A stretch of 64,000 nucleotides of DNA from an uncultured Coriobacteriaceae bacterium (GTDB taxonomy: Bacteria > Actinomycetota > Coriobacteriia > Coriobacteriales > Coriobacteriaceae): contig CALULH010000012.1 in NCBI GenBank assembly GCA_944321435.1, positions 1 through 64,000 on the forward strand, in the 5' to 3' direction. The position numbers and the translations under genes were made by a program. Shown here in pieces: positions 53,461-61,997 of this stretch. Numbering within the stretch: position 1 is the first letter of the stretch; each line of letters opens with the position of its first letter. The notes beneath the pieces were generated by a model. The model searched no databases. It was not told the origin of the DNA and was given only the letters and a program-made list of their open reading frames with translations.

Positions 53461-53908
53461 GGCCGCGCGCGGACCTTCGCCAACGTCTCGCCCCGCGGCG
53501 CTGCGCTCCCTGCAGGCGCGGTGCCGCGGGGCCGCCTGTACGTGCCGCCCCGCAGGGGCGCGGCCTTTCGCGGGTCGCGCGCGAGGTTCTTCACGTTGGA
53601 GGATGGTATAGTGCGGGGACGGTTTTGCAGGCGTCGCCTTACCGTTGCCGCTTCCGCGGGTGTGGCCGCAGCCGCAGCTGAGGAGGCGCGCGCCGTTTGG
53701 TGTGGCTCGTTTTCGGTTCGGTGTGGTTGATCTTCTCGCCCGCAAGGCGAATCCAGGGGAAACGCTGCGACAAACCACACCAAACAGAATGTGGACCACA
53801 CCAAATAGTATGTAGGCCACACCAAACGGGAACGGGACCGCACCCAGCCCCATGGGGTGCGCCGCGGCGTGCCCGTTGCCGACTGAGAGATACGAAGAAG
53901 GAGTCGCC
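53461..53908 (+). other. Intergenic region holding a five-copy repeat array
   Basis: 448 bp between the importer operon and the first PHP gene. A TATAGT box lies near 53608-53613. The five CCACACCAAA copies occupy 53696-53826. The PHP ribosome site AAGGAG is at 53898-53903. No open frame here looks like a gene. Confidence 0.6.
53696..53826 (+). repeat. CCACACCAAA array with 21-bp phasing (2 reverse + 3 forward copies)
   Basis: Reverse copies at 53696-53705 (TTTGGTGTGG) and 53717-53726 (TTCGGTGTGG) start 21 bp apart. Forward copies at 53775-53784, 53796-53805 and 53817-53826 (all CCACACCAAA) also start exactly 21 bp apart. Two helical turns between copies put all sites in each half on the same DNA face. 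The two halves point toward each other across 48 bp. The layout suggests a cooperative operator. No known regulator is recognised. Confidence 0.7.
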
Positions 53909-54886
53909 ATGATCGCTGATCAGCTGGGGCTGCCCGAGGGCGGCCATCGCTACAAGGGGAACCTGCACGCCCATTCGACCAACTCCGACGGTCGCCACGC
54001 CCCCGAACGGGTGGCGGCCGATTTCAAAGCCCAGGGGTACCAGTTCCTCTGCCTGTCCGAGCACGACCTTTTCACCGACCTTTCGGCGGAGCTCGACGAC
54101 GAGGGCTTCATCATCCTGCCGGGTCTCGAGGCCTCGGCCTACCTTTACGCCGATGAGGCCCGCACGTCCCGCCTGCGCTGCCATCACATGCACGGCATCC
54201 TGGGCACCGACGAGATGCTGGCTGCGGCGCCCAAGCGCTTCGTCCACGGCGAGCGCCTTGAGCCCCTCGAGCGCTTCGGGTCGTGGGACGGCCTGGCCGT
54301 GGCGGAGGAGCTGCGCGACGAGCTTCTCGCGCGCGGCTGCATCGTGACGTACAACCACCCCATCTGGAGCCGGATCGAGCCCGAGGACGTGCTGGGGCTC
54401 ACGGGCGTCTTCGGCATCGAGGTCTACAACTACGACACCGAGAACGAGGGCGGTGACGGCGCGGATACCGTGTACTGGGATCTGCTGCTGCGCCGCGGCG
54501 AGCGTATCGGCGCCATAGCCGCGGACGACTCGCACAACGTGACGGAGTTCGACGACGTCTTCGGCGGATGGACAGTGGTCTGCGCACCGGAGCTCACGCG
54601 CAACGCGGTGGTCGGCGCGCTTGCGGCGGGGGAGTACTACTCCTCGGCCGGTCCGGAGGTGCGCCAGTTCGGTGTGCGCGACGGCGTGGCATGGGTTGAT
54701 TGCAGCCCGTGCGAGCGCGTGAACATGGTGGCCGGCGGCCCCATCGGCGGCAACCGCACCGTCGTGGCTCCCGAGGGCGAGCTTTTGGAGCACGTGGAGA
54801 TCCCGCTCAAGGGGACCGAGGCCTACGTCCGCTTTGAGTGCGTGGACGAGAAGGGCAAGAAGGCCTGGACCAACGCGCTGCGGTAG
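53909..54886 (+). CDS. PHP-domain phosphoesterase
   Basis: A 325-aa protein; ATG 53909 is 5 nt after AAGGAGTC. PHP metal-binding motifs are NLHAHSTNSDG (residue about 17), LCLSEHDLF, LPGLEAS, IVTYNHPIWSR and AIAADDSHN. Members of this family hydrolyse phosphoesters or cyclic phosphates. No signal peptide, so it is cytoplasmic. It follows an ABC importer operon with a repeat array between them, and a second PHP gene is next, suggesting breakdown of an imported phosphorylated compound. Substrate unknown. Confidence 0.8.
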   Translation: MIADQLGLPEGGHRYKGNLHAHSTNSDGRHAPERVAADFKAQGYQFLCLSEHDLFTDLSAELDDEGFIILPGLEASAYLYADEARTSRLRCHHMHGILGTDEMLAAAPKRFVHGERLEPLERFGSWDGLAVAEELRDELLARGCIVTYNHPIWSRIEPEDVLGLTGVFGIEVYNYDTENEGGDGADTVYWDLLLRRGERIGAIAADDSHNVTEFDDVFGGWTVVCAPELTRNAVVGALAAGEYYSSAGPEVRQFGVRDGVAWVDCSPCERVNMVAGGPIGGNRTVVAPEGELLEHVEIPLKGTEAYVRFECVDEKGKKAWTNALR

Positions 54887-54959
54887 GGCGGGTTGGCCGA
54901 AGCTTTGGGGAGGCTCGACTTCCGCATGCCAAGCGGTTTGGTAACCTGAGCGCGCGGGA

Positions 54960-55059
54960 GCGGGTATATCGTCCTGGCGCAGTTCTGCAGCCGAAGGAAG
55001 CACCGTTTCCGGCGCTTCCATCTCGGCAAAGCTGTTTGAGCACAGGATGATATACCCGC
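54960..55059 (+). repeat. Structured repeat family B, copy 1
   Basis: Outer arms 54960-54975 (GCGGGTATATCGTCCT) and 55044-55059 pair over 16 bp with one wobble. The conserved core is GGCGCAGTTCTGCAGCCGA, then a variable inner hairpin, then TCTCGGCAAAGCTGTTTGAG. It lies between the two PHP genes. Confidence 0.75.
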
Positions 55060-55163
55060 CGCCGCGCGCGGCGACGATGTTGCCCCCTGTTTCTAGTTTG
55101 TGCTTATCGCCTATACTTACCGCAAAACCTGCTCTTATCGCCTTGAGAGAAACGAGGAACCCC

Positions 55164-56003
55164 ATGGCCGCTCCGCTTCCCGCGAACTCCATCGTCGACA
55201 CCCACACCCACACCTTCTACTCCGACGGCGTGGGCACGTTCGAGCAGAACGCCCGCGCGGCGGCCGAGGCGGGGTGCAGGGTGATCGTCTCAACCGACCA
55301 CCTGACGTTGCCGCAGGTCATGAATCCGGCGGGCGACCTGCAGGTGGTCGAGGCGGATCTGCCGCGGCACCGCGCCGACTTCGAGGCGGCGCGCGATGCG
55401 CACCCCGAGATCGAGTACATCTACGGGTTCGAGTGCGATTGGTATCCGGGTTGCGAGGACAACATCCGCCGGTGGAGCGAGGGTGCCGTGGTGCGCCTGG
55501 GCTCCGTTCACTGGATCGGAAGCCAGGAGGACGGCGCGTGGATCGACGATCCCGAGGACCAGCGTATCTGGGAGCAGCTGGGCCCGGACGAGGTGTGGCG
55601 CCGCTACCAGCGGGCGTGGATCCAGGCGTGCCAGTGCGATCTCTTCGACATCATGGCGCATCCCGATCTGGCGCAGCGCTTCTCAGAGGCCGGCTACGCA
55701 CCCACGATCAACCTGGAGCCCCTTTGGGACGAGATGGCGGCGTGCGCCCGCGACTGCGGTAAGCGCGTGGAGCTTTCCACGGCGGCGTGGCGCAAGGGGC
55801 TGCGCGACTACTACCCGGCCGAGGGCCTGCTCGCGCGTTTCTTCCGCGCGGGCGTGCCCATCTCGGTGGGATCGGACGGGCATTACCCCGCGGATATCTG
55901 CGACGGCATTGCGAAGGCCTACGCACATGCGTACCGCATGGGGTACCGCGCAGTGGAGGTTCCGCGTGCCGACGGCTCCTGGGAGCAGATGCCCATCGGA
56001 TAG
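55164..56003 (+). CDS. Histidinol-phosphatase-like PHP protein
   Basis: A 279-aa protein; ATG 55164 has GAGGAA upstream. PHP motifs are DTHTHTFYSDG, IVSTDHLTLPQ, YGFECDWYPG, VVRLGSVHWIG, IMAHPDL and ISVGSDGHYPADI. It resembles HisK-type histidinol-phosphate phosphatases, but no his genes are nearby and relatives act on other phosphomonoesters. It is a different subfamily from the PHP gene upstream. TATACT at 55112-55117 is a possible -10. Confidence 0.75.
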   Translation: MAAPLPANSIVDTHTHTFYSDGVGTFEQNARAAAEAGCRVIVSTDHLTLPQVMNPAGDLQVVEADLPRHRADFEAARDAHPEIEYIYGFECDWYPGCEDNIRRWSEGAVVRLGSVHWIGSQEDGAWIDDPEDQRIWEQLGPDEVWRRYQRAWIQACQCDLFDIMAHPDLAQRFSEAGYAPTINLEPLWDEMAACARDCGKRVELSTAAWRKGLRDYYPAEGLLARFFRAGVPISVGSDGHYPADICDGIAKAYAHAYRMGYRAVEVPRADGSWEQMPIG

Positions 56004-56093
56004 GCGCCTGCCGTGCCCGCCCAAGCGCGGGATCGGGCGGCGCGCCCGCTTCTTGGGCACCGGCATCGCCGGCAGTGTGGTTTTGGAAGATGA

Positions 56094-56131
56094 GAAAAAA
56101 CGGCGGCGGCCAGGGATGGCACGCCGCCGTT
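56094..56131 (-). terminator. Intrinsic terminator of the aminopeptidase gene
   Basis: Read on the minus strand, AACGGCGGCG (56131-56122) pairs with CGCCGCCGTT (56108-56099) and is followed by a run of six T (56100-56095). Confidence 0.85.
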
Positions 56132-56169
56132 CGCTTGCGCGATGGCGCAGTGGCGCTCAACGCAGTGCG

Positions 56170-57564
56170 TTACGCGCGCTCGATGAAGGCCTTGTAACCC
56201 TTGTAGGCCTCGTAGACGTCGGCTTTGTTGGTGACCTCCCACAGCGAGTGCATGGAAAGCACGGCAACGCCGGAGTCGATCACGTCCATGCCGTACTCGG
56301 CGAGGATGTAGGCGATGGTGCCGCCGCCGCCTGCGCCGATGCGGCCGAGCTCGCAGGTCTGGAAGGCAACGCCGCCCTCGTCCATGATGTCGCGCACCAG
56401 CGCCAGGTACTCGGCGTCGGCGTCGTTGGAGCCGCTCTTGCCGCGGGCGCCGGTGTACTTGTTGAAGCACAGGCCGTGGCCCATGATGGCGGCGTTCTTC
56501 TTCTCAAAGCGGTCGGCGTAGAGCTGGTCGAAGCCGGCGGACACGTCCGAGCTGAGCATCCGGGAGTTGGCCAGGCAGCGGCGCAGCGCAAGCGGGCTGT
56601 CGTTGCCGGCGAGCGCCAGGATCTCGGCCATGGCGTTCTCGAAGAAACGGCTCGTCATGCCGGAGGCGCCCACCGAGCCGATCTCCTCCTTGTCCACGAG
56701 AAGCGTCACGGCCGTGCGCTCGACGTTCTCGACTGCGAGCTGCGCGGCCAGCGAGGTGTAGGCGCACACGCGGTCGTCCTGGCCGTAACCCAGGATCATG
56801 GAGCGGTCGAGGCCCATCTCGCGCGCCGCGCCGGCGGGCACGACCTCGATCTCGGCGGAGAGGAAGTCCTCCTCGGCAATGCCGTACTTCTCGGCCAAGA
56901 GGTCCAGCAGGTACTGCTTGACGGGCTCCTTGGGGGCGTCCTTCTCGTCATCGATAACCACGGGGCGGCCGCCCACGATAACGTCGAGGTTCTCGTGGTC
57001 CACGGCCTCGGCCGCGGGCTTCTTCATCTGGTCGGCGGCCAGGTGGATCAAGAGGTCCGAGACGCAGAAGACCGGGTCGGTCGGGTCCTCGCCAACTACC
57101 ACGTTGACCGTGGTGCCGTCTTTCTTGCACACCACGCCGTGAAGCGCCAGCGGAGTGGCCACCCAGTGGTAGGCCTTCACGCCGCCGTAGTAGTGGGTGT
57201 CCAGATAGGCCATGTCGCCGGCCTCGTAGAGCGGGTTCTGCTTGAGGTCCAGGCGCGGCGAGTCAATGTGGGCGCCCAGGATGTTCACGCCCTGCTCGAG
57301 CTCGGCGCAGCCCAGGTTCACGAGCATGAGGGTCTTGTTGTGGCTCACGGCGTAGACCTTGTCGCCCGCCTTGAGGGCACGGCCCTCGGCCACGGCCGCG
57401 TCGAGGCTCCGGTAGCCGGCGGCCTCCGCCAGCGCGATGCTTGCGGTCACGCACTCGCGCTCGGTCTTGTTTTGGCTGATAAAGGCGCGGTAGTCGGCGC
57501 AGAGCTTGTCAAGCTCGGCCAGGGCCGCGTCGTTATACGCTTTCCAAGCGTTCGGTCGCTCCAT
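56170..57564 (-). CDS. M18-family aminopeptidase
   Basis: A 464-aa M18 zinc aminopeptidase, from ATG 57562-57564; a TTG four codons earlier is the alternative. Metal-ligand and catalytic segments are NILGAHIDSPRLDLKQNPLY (His, Asp), LLVDKEEIGSVGASGM (Glu-Glu), HGLCFNKYTGARGKSGSND and SGVAVLSMHSLWEV (His). It cleaves N-terminal, often acidic, residues from peptides in the cytoplasm. It lies downstream of the thi operon and ends in a clear terminator. Confidence 0.92.
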   Translation of the reverse strand: MERPNAWKAYNDAALAELDKLCADYRAFISQNKTERECVTASIALAEAAGYRSLDAAVAEGRALKAGDKVYAVSHNKTLMLVNLGCAELEQGVNILGAHIDSPRLDLKQNPLYEAGDMAYLDTHYYGGVKAYHWVATPLALHGVVCKKDGTTVNVVVGEDPTDPVFCVSDLLIHLAADQMKKPAAEAVDHENLDVIVGGRPVVIDDEKDAPKEPVKQYLLDLLAEKYGIAEEDFLSAEIEVVPAGAAREMGLDRSMILGYGQDDRVCAYTSLAAQLAVENVERTAVTLLVDKEEIGSVGASGMTSRFFENAMAEILALAGNDSPLALRRCLANSRMLSSDVSAGFDQLYADRFEKKNAAIMGHGLCFNKYTGARGKSGSNDADAEYLALVRDIMDEGGVAFQTCELGRIGAGGGGTIAYILAEYGMDVIDSGVAVLSMHSLWEVTNKADVYEAYKGYKAFIERA

Positions 57565-57649
57565 GGGTGCGTCCAATCTCTCGTAGGGAACATGCCGTGC
57601 GCCATGGTAGCACGACGGCGGGGCGCGTCGACACCGACGGCACCTTGGC

Positions 57650-58459
57650 TTAGCGCTGCTGCCACATATGGTCTACGGGGCCGTTGCCGTGGCCGAGCGC
57701 GAGGCCAGAGGAAAGCGCGCCCGTGAGGTATCCCTTGGCGGTGCGCACGGCGTCTTCGAGCGCAAGCCCGCGCGCAAGCCCGCAGGCAATGGCTGTGGAA
57801 AGCGTACAACCGGTACCATGCGTGTTTTGCGTGTCAACGCGCGCGCCGGGAATCCACAGCGTAACCGCGTTGCCCTCTGCATCAAAGGCGGCAAGCACGT
57901 CGTTGGCGTCCTCTACGCGGTGGCCGCCTTTCACCAGCACGCCGCAGTCGTAGCGTTCGGCGAGCTCAAGGGCCGCGTCCTCCATGTCCTCGGCGCAGGC
58001 AACCTCATGGCCGACAAGCGCCTGGGTCTCGGGGATGTTGGGCGTGATCACCGCGGCGTGCTGAAAGAGCTCGGCCGCCAGCACGCCTACGGCGTCGTCG
58101 TCCGAAAGCGCCGCGCCGCTGGTGGCCACCATCACCGGGTCGAGCACGATGTTCTCGGCCTCGTGCGCGCGCAGCCGCTCGGCTATGGCGCGGGCGATCT
58201 CGGGCGTGGGCACCATGCCGATCTTCACGGCGTCAGGGCGGATGTCCTCGAAGCAGCGGTCGATCTGCTCGCCGACAAAGGCGGGGCTGGCGTTCTCGAT
58301 GCCGCTGACGCCCTGCGTGTTCTGCGCGGTAAGGGCGGTGATGGCGGTTTCCGCGTAGCAGCCGAGCTCGGTGGCGGTTTTGATGTCGGCCTGGATGCCC
58401 GCGCCGCCGCTCGAGTCTGAGCCGGCAATGGACAGCACAACCGGATACGTCTTGCTCAT
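57650..58459 (-). CDS. thiD: Hydroxymethylpyrimidine / phosphomethylpyrimidine kinase
   Basis: A 269-aa ribokinase-fold enzyme. The start VVLSIAGSDSSGGAGIQAD, DAVKIGMVPT, VLDPVMVATSGA, and the anion hole QNTHGTGCTLSTAIA are typical ThiD. It phosphorylates HMP and HMP-P to HMP-PP for thiamine. Fourth gene of the thiC-thiM-thiE-thiD cluster, 96 nt after thiE. Confidence 0.96.
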   Translation of the reverse strand: MSKTYPVVLSIAGSDSSGGAGIQADIKTATELGCYAETAITALTAQNTQGVSGIENASPAFVGEQIDRCFEDIRPDAVKIGMVPTPEIARAIAERLRAHEAENIVLDPVMVATSGAALSDDDAVGVLAAELFQHAAVITPNIPETQALVGHEVACAEDMEDAALELAERYDCGVLVKGGHRVEDANDVLAAFDAEGNAVTLWIPGARVDTQNTHGTGCTLSTAIACGLARGLALEDAVRTAKGYLTGALSSGLALGHGNGPVDHMWQQR

Positions 58460-58555
58460 AGGTTCCCCGTTCCTCTTACATCCCCAAGTGCCTCGAATAA
58501 GGGCAGGGGAGGATTGGCATGTTCTTGTTGCGCGTCGGGCGCTTGCCGGGCGCGC

Positions 58556-59296
58556 TTATCGCCCGCCCAAGACGCGCTCCACTTTTGCGCGCAGCTCCTG
58601 CGTGGCTTGTCGGGGGTTCTCTGCGGCAAAGATGGCGGAAACCACCGCCGCGCCATCGACGCCGGTGCCCGCCAGCACGTCTACCGTCTCGTAGTTGAGC
58701 CCGCCGATAGCCGTGACGGGAATCTGCACCGCGCGGCAAATCTCCGCGAGCTGCGCGGGCGTCACGATCTCAGCGTCCGTTTTAGTGGCGGTGGAGAAAA
58801 GCGCGCCCACGCCCAGGTAGTCGGCGCCGCCCGCCTCGGCGGCAAGCGCCTCTTCCACCGTGTGGGCCGACACGCCGATGATGGCATCGGGCCCCAGTAT
58901 GCGCCGCGCCTCGGCGAGCGCGGTGTCGCTTTGGCCCACGTGCACGCCGTCCGCGCCTGAGATGCGGGCGGCCTCGACGTCGTCGTCAATCAGGAAGGGG
59001 ACGCCGGCCGTCTGGCACAGGGGGATGAGCTCCGCGGCTTCGGCGGCAACCTCGGGCGTGGAGAGGTGCTTCTCGCGCAGCTGGATGCAGGTGGCGCCGC
59101 CCGCCAGCGCCTCTTGCACCATATCGGCGAGCGTGCGGCCTTCTAGCCACGCACGGTCGGTTACGCCGTAGGCGAGCATGGCGCGTCGTATATCGGCGGG
59201 CGAGAAGCGCCCGCGCTGGCAGGGGGCGGACGTTGCGGGCGTTGCGCCGCTGGCGTCTGCCGCGGCGGCGCGGCGGGCGTTGGCTGCTTCGGACAT
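58556..59296 (-). CDS. thiE: Thiamine-phosphate synthase
   Basis: A 246-aa TIM-barrel enzyme. It joins HMP-PP with thiazole phosphate to give thiamine phosphate. Signatures are CIQLREKHLST, FLIDDDVEAARISGADGVHVGQSD, IIGVSAHTVEEA, DYLGVGALFSTATKTDA and VTAIGGLN. An Ala-rich extension of about 35 residues precedes the barrel. Its start is one base from the thiM stop, so the two are coupled. Confidence 0.96.
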   Translation of the reverse strand: MSEAANARRAAAADASGATPATSAPCQRGRFSPADIRRAMLAYGVTDRAWLEGRTLADMVQEALAGGATCIQLREKHLSTPEVAAEAAELIPLCQTAGVPFLIDDDVEAARISGADGVHVGQSDTALAEARRILGPDAIIGVSAHTVEEALAAEAGGADYLGVGALFSTATKTDAEIVTPAQLAEICRAVQIPVTAIGGLNYETVDVLAGTGVDGAAVVSAIFAAENPRQATQELRAKVERVLGGR

Positions 59297-59297
59297 G

Positions 59298-60131
59298 CTA
59301 GGCCTCCTCGATGCGCGCGTTTTGCACGAGTTGCTCGGCGGTGAGGTTGAAGGCGGCGTCGAGCAGGTAGGTGCGGAAGCTGCCGTTGCCGTCGAGCGCG
59401 CCCATGCGGTCTGCGGCCACCTCGCCGGCGATGCCCCAGCCCGCGATGGCGGCTGCGGCGGCCTCGAGCGTGCGCGCGGGGTTGGCGGTTGCGTAGGCGG
59501 CGGTGATGCAGGTGAGCATGCAGCCGGTGCCCGTGATGCGGCCCATAAGCGGATGGCCGTTGTGGATGGCGAGCGCGCGCGTGGCGTCCGCCACCAGGTC
59601 TATGGCTCCTGTGACCGCGACGACGCAGCCGAGCTTCTGGGCGAGCTCGCGTGCAAAGGAGGCGGACTCGGCAAGGTTGGCGGGCGTTACGGCGTCGGCG
59701 GGGTTGGCATCAACACCGCGCGTGGCCGCCGCCGCGCCCGCAAGCGCCTTGATTTCGCTCATGTTGCCGCGCACCACGGCAAGCGGCAGCTCGTCGGCCA
59801 GCGAAGCGGCCGTCTGCGTGCGCAGCGGGCTTGCGCCGGCGCCCACCGGGTCCAGCACGATGGGGTGCCCGAGCTTGCCCGCGACCGCGCCGGCGGCGTG
59901 CATGGTGGCAACGGTGCGGGTGTTGAGCGTGCCGATGTTGAGGGCAAGTCCGCCGCAGATCTGCGTGATGGCGCAGGCGTCCTCCTCCTCGTCCGCCATG
60001 ATGGGCGAGCCGCCGCACGCCAGCAGCGCGTTGGCGCAGTCGTTCACGGTCACGTAGTTGGTGATGCAGTGCACAAGCGGCGTGGTTTGGCGCACCCGGG
60101 TGAGCATCTCGGCGAGAATCGCGGTGTCCAT
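59298..60131 (-). CDS. thiM: Hydroxyethylthiazole kinase
   Basis: A 277-aa ThiM, from ATG 60129-60131 because AAGGGAG lies 8 nt upstream; a start six codons earlier would cover that site. Signatures are PLVHCITNYVTVNDCANALLACGGSPIMADE, NIGTLNTRT, VLDPVGAGASPLRT, RGNMSEIKAL and RITGTGCMLT. It phosphorylates the thiazole alcohol, a salvage route; no de novo thiazole genes (thiG, thiS, thiH) are here. Confidence 0.96.
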   Translation of the reverse strand: MDTAILAEMLTRVRQTTPLVHCITNYVTVNDCANALLACGGSPIMADEEEDACAITQICGGLALNIGTLNTRTVATMHAAGAVAGKLGHPIVLDPVGAGASPLRTQTAASLADELPLAVVRGNMSEIKALAGAAAATRGVDANPADAVTPANLAESASFARELAQKLGCVVAVTGAIDLVADATRALAIHNGHPLMGRITGTGCMLTCITAAYATANPARTLEAAAAAIAGWGIAGEVAADRMGALDGNGSFRTYLLDAAFNLTAEQLVQNARIEEA

Positions 60132-60247
60132 GGTTGGTCTCCCTTTCAACTACGTAGTCCTTACATTCCGATCAAAAGTCCTTATCGCACCCCGTGTGAA
60201 CAAGGATATGCGCGCCGCGATCGACAGCGGCGGCGTGAGCCTTGCGA

Positions 60248-60362
60248 GGGGCTGGCCGGGCATATCGTCCTGGCGCAGTTCTGCAGCCGAAGGGGGCGAC
60301 TTGATGTCGCCCCCGTCTCGGCGAAGCTGTTTGAGCACAGGACGATATGACCGGCCAGCCCC
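60248..60362 (+). repeat. Structured repeat family B, copy 2
   Basis: Arms 60248-60271 and 60339-60362 form a 24-bp stem with one mismatch. Inside are GGCGCAGTTCTGCAGCCGA, an inner hairpin with arms GGGGGCGAC and GTCGCCCCC, and TCTCGGCGAAGCTGTTTGAG. It lies between thiC and thiM, so it is transcribed in the thi mRNA. Confidence 0.8.
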
Positions 60363-60374
60363 GCCGAACGACCC

Positions 60375-61898
60375 TTACTCGGTGCCGAGGTCGATCGTGG
60401 TGCCCTCGAACACCTTGTTGACCGTGCGGACCGCGCACATCTTGCCGCACATGGTGCAGGTGCCCTCGGTCGATGCCGGCGAGGCCTCGTAGCGGGCGCG
60501 GGCGGTCTCTGGGTCGAGCGCGTAGTTCCACATGTCGTTCCAGTCGAGCTTGCGGCGCGCTTGGCCCATGCGGTCGTCCACGTCGCGCGCGTGCGGCACG
60601 CTCTTGGCTATGTCGGCGGCGTGCGCGGCGATCTTGGTGGCGATGAGGCCCTCGCGCACGTCATCGGCATCGGGCAGGCACAGGTGCTCGGCGGGCGTCA
60701 CGTAGCACAGGAAGTCCGCGCCGGCGCTGGCGCTTATCGCCCCGCCGATGGCGGCGGTGATGTGGTCGTAGCCCACGCCGATGTCGGTCACGAGCGGGCC
60801 CAGCACGTAGTAGGGCGCGCCGTGGCACAGGCGCTTCTCCATCACCACGTTCGCGGCGATCTCGTTGATCGCCATGTGGCCCGGTCCCTCGATCATCACC
60901 TGCACGCCCGCGTCCCAGGCGCGCTTCGCGAGCTTGCCGAGCTCGATCATCTCGGCGGTCTCGGCAGCGTCGTTGGCGTCGTAGAGGCAGCCCGAGCGGC
61001 ACGAGTCGCCGAGCGAGATGGTGACGTCGTACTCGTGGCAGATCTTCAGCACCTCGTCGTAGTACTCGTAGAAGGGGTTCTCGTTGCCGGTGACCTCCAT
61101 CCAGCCGAAGAGCAGCGACCCGCCGCGGGAGACGATGTTCATGAGGCGGCCGGTCTCCTTGAAGGTTTTGATGACGGAGCGGTTGATGCCGCAGTGGATG
61201 GTCAGGAAGTCCACGCCGTCCTCGGCATGCGCGCGCACGGTGGCAAGCAGGTCGTCTTTCGTGAGCTTTACCAGGGGTTTCTCCATGTAGCCAATGGCGT
61301 CGTACATGGGCACGGTGCCTATCATGAGCGGGCACTCGTCCACCAGCTGCTGGCGGAAGAAACGCGTTTTGCCGGAGTTGGAGAGGTCCATGATGGCGTC
61401 GGCGCCCAGGCGCTCGGCGGTGTGGACTTTCTCCCACTCAACCTCGGCGTTAGCCACGTCGCCGGAGATGCCCAGGTTCACGTTCACCTTGGTGGAGAGG
61501 CCCTCGCCCACGCCCACGGGCTTGAGGCCTTTCGCAAGGTGGCGGATGTTGGCCGGGATGGCGATGGTGCCGCGCGCCACGCGCTCGCGGATGTACTCCG
61601 GGTCGCGGTGCTCGGCCTCGGCGACCGTGCGCATGGCGGGTGTGACGATGCCGGCGCGCGCAAAGTCCATTTGCGTGACGCACGGCGTGCCGTCCGGCCG
61701 CGTGGCGGCGGGGGAGAAGGACGTGCCGGTTGGGGGGACGTTGGCGTCGCCGGGCGTGCTGTGTGGCGCGCTGGTGCTGGTTTCGGCCGACGCGTTGGCG
61801 GCTGCGGCGGTTTCTGCGTTAGGCATGCTGGCGGCCTGCTTTTCTATGGCGTTGGATTCCGTTGTGCTGGGGTTTGGTGCTGCGTGCTGCGCTTCCAT
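60375..61898 (-). CDS. thiC: Phosphomethylpyrimidine synthase
   Basis: A 507-aa radical SAM-type ThiC. ATG at 61896-61898 is chosen because GAAGGGAG, the end of the riboswitch, is its ribosome site. The first 75 residues are Ala/Thr/Ser-rich and not conserved. The core has TQMDFARAGIVTPAM, VNVNLGISGD, IMDLSNSGKT, IHCGINRS, SRGGSLLFGWM, LGDSCRSGCLYDA, MIEGPGHMAINEI and the C-terminal cluster motif CTMCGKMC. It turns aminoimidazole ribotide into HMP-P. First gene of the thi operon, under TPP riboswitch control. Confidence 0.97.
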   Translation of the reverse strand: MEAQHAAPNPSTTESNAIEKQAASMPNAETAAAANASAETSTSAPHSTPGDANVPPTGTSFSPAATRPDGTPCVTQMDFARAGIVTPAMRTVAEAEHRDPEYIRERVARGTIAIPANIRHLAKGLKPVGVGEGLSTKVNVNLGISGDVANAEVEWEKVHTAERLGADAIMDLSNSGKTRFFRQQLVDECPLMIGTVPMYDAIGYMEKPLVKLTKDDLLATVRAHAEDGVDFLTIHCGINRSVIKTFKETGRLMNIVSRGGSLLFGWMEVTGNENPFYEYYDEVLKICHEYDVTISLGDSCRSGCLYDANDAAETAEMIELGKLAKRAWDAGVQVMIEGPGHMAINEIAANVVMEKRLCHGAPYYVLGPLVTDIGVGYDHITAAIGGAISASAGADFLCYVTPAEHLCLPDADDVREGLIATKIAAHAADIAKSVPHARDVDDRMGQARRKLDWNDMWNYALDPETARARYEASPASTEGTCTMCGKMCAVRTVNKVFEGTTIDLGTE

Positions 61899-61907
61899 AG
61901 CGCTGCT

Positions 61908-61997
61908 CCCTTCGTTGGCATTACCCATATCAGGTTCTACGGGTCGGGGCGGGCGCGCCCCCTCTCAGCCTGCCGTCCCATCCTGCAAGCTCCCCGT
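61908..61997 (-). promoter_or_regulatory. TPP riboswitch (THI element)
   Basis: On the minus strand: GGGGAGCTTGCAGG, then GGCTGAGAGGG (the CUGAGA box), a GC-rich variable arm, GACCCGTAGAACCTGATA (the ACCUGAU box) and GGGTAATGCCAACGAAGGGA. These are the conserved TPP aptamer elements in order. The ribosome site of thiC is the AAGGGAG at its 3' end, so TPP binding probably blocks translation start. Confidence 0.95.

Noticed and set aside
53696..53826. CCACACCAAA array considered as a CRISPR
   Set aside because: The repeat is only 10 bp, copies occur in both orientations, intervals are 11 bp, and no cas genes are seen.
54960..55059. Family B element considered as a tRNA or known riboswitch
   Set aside because: No cloverleaf, T-loop or CCA features, and no known aptamer consensus. 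The TPP aptamer in the window is clearly different.
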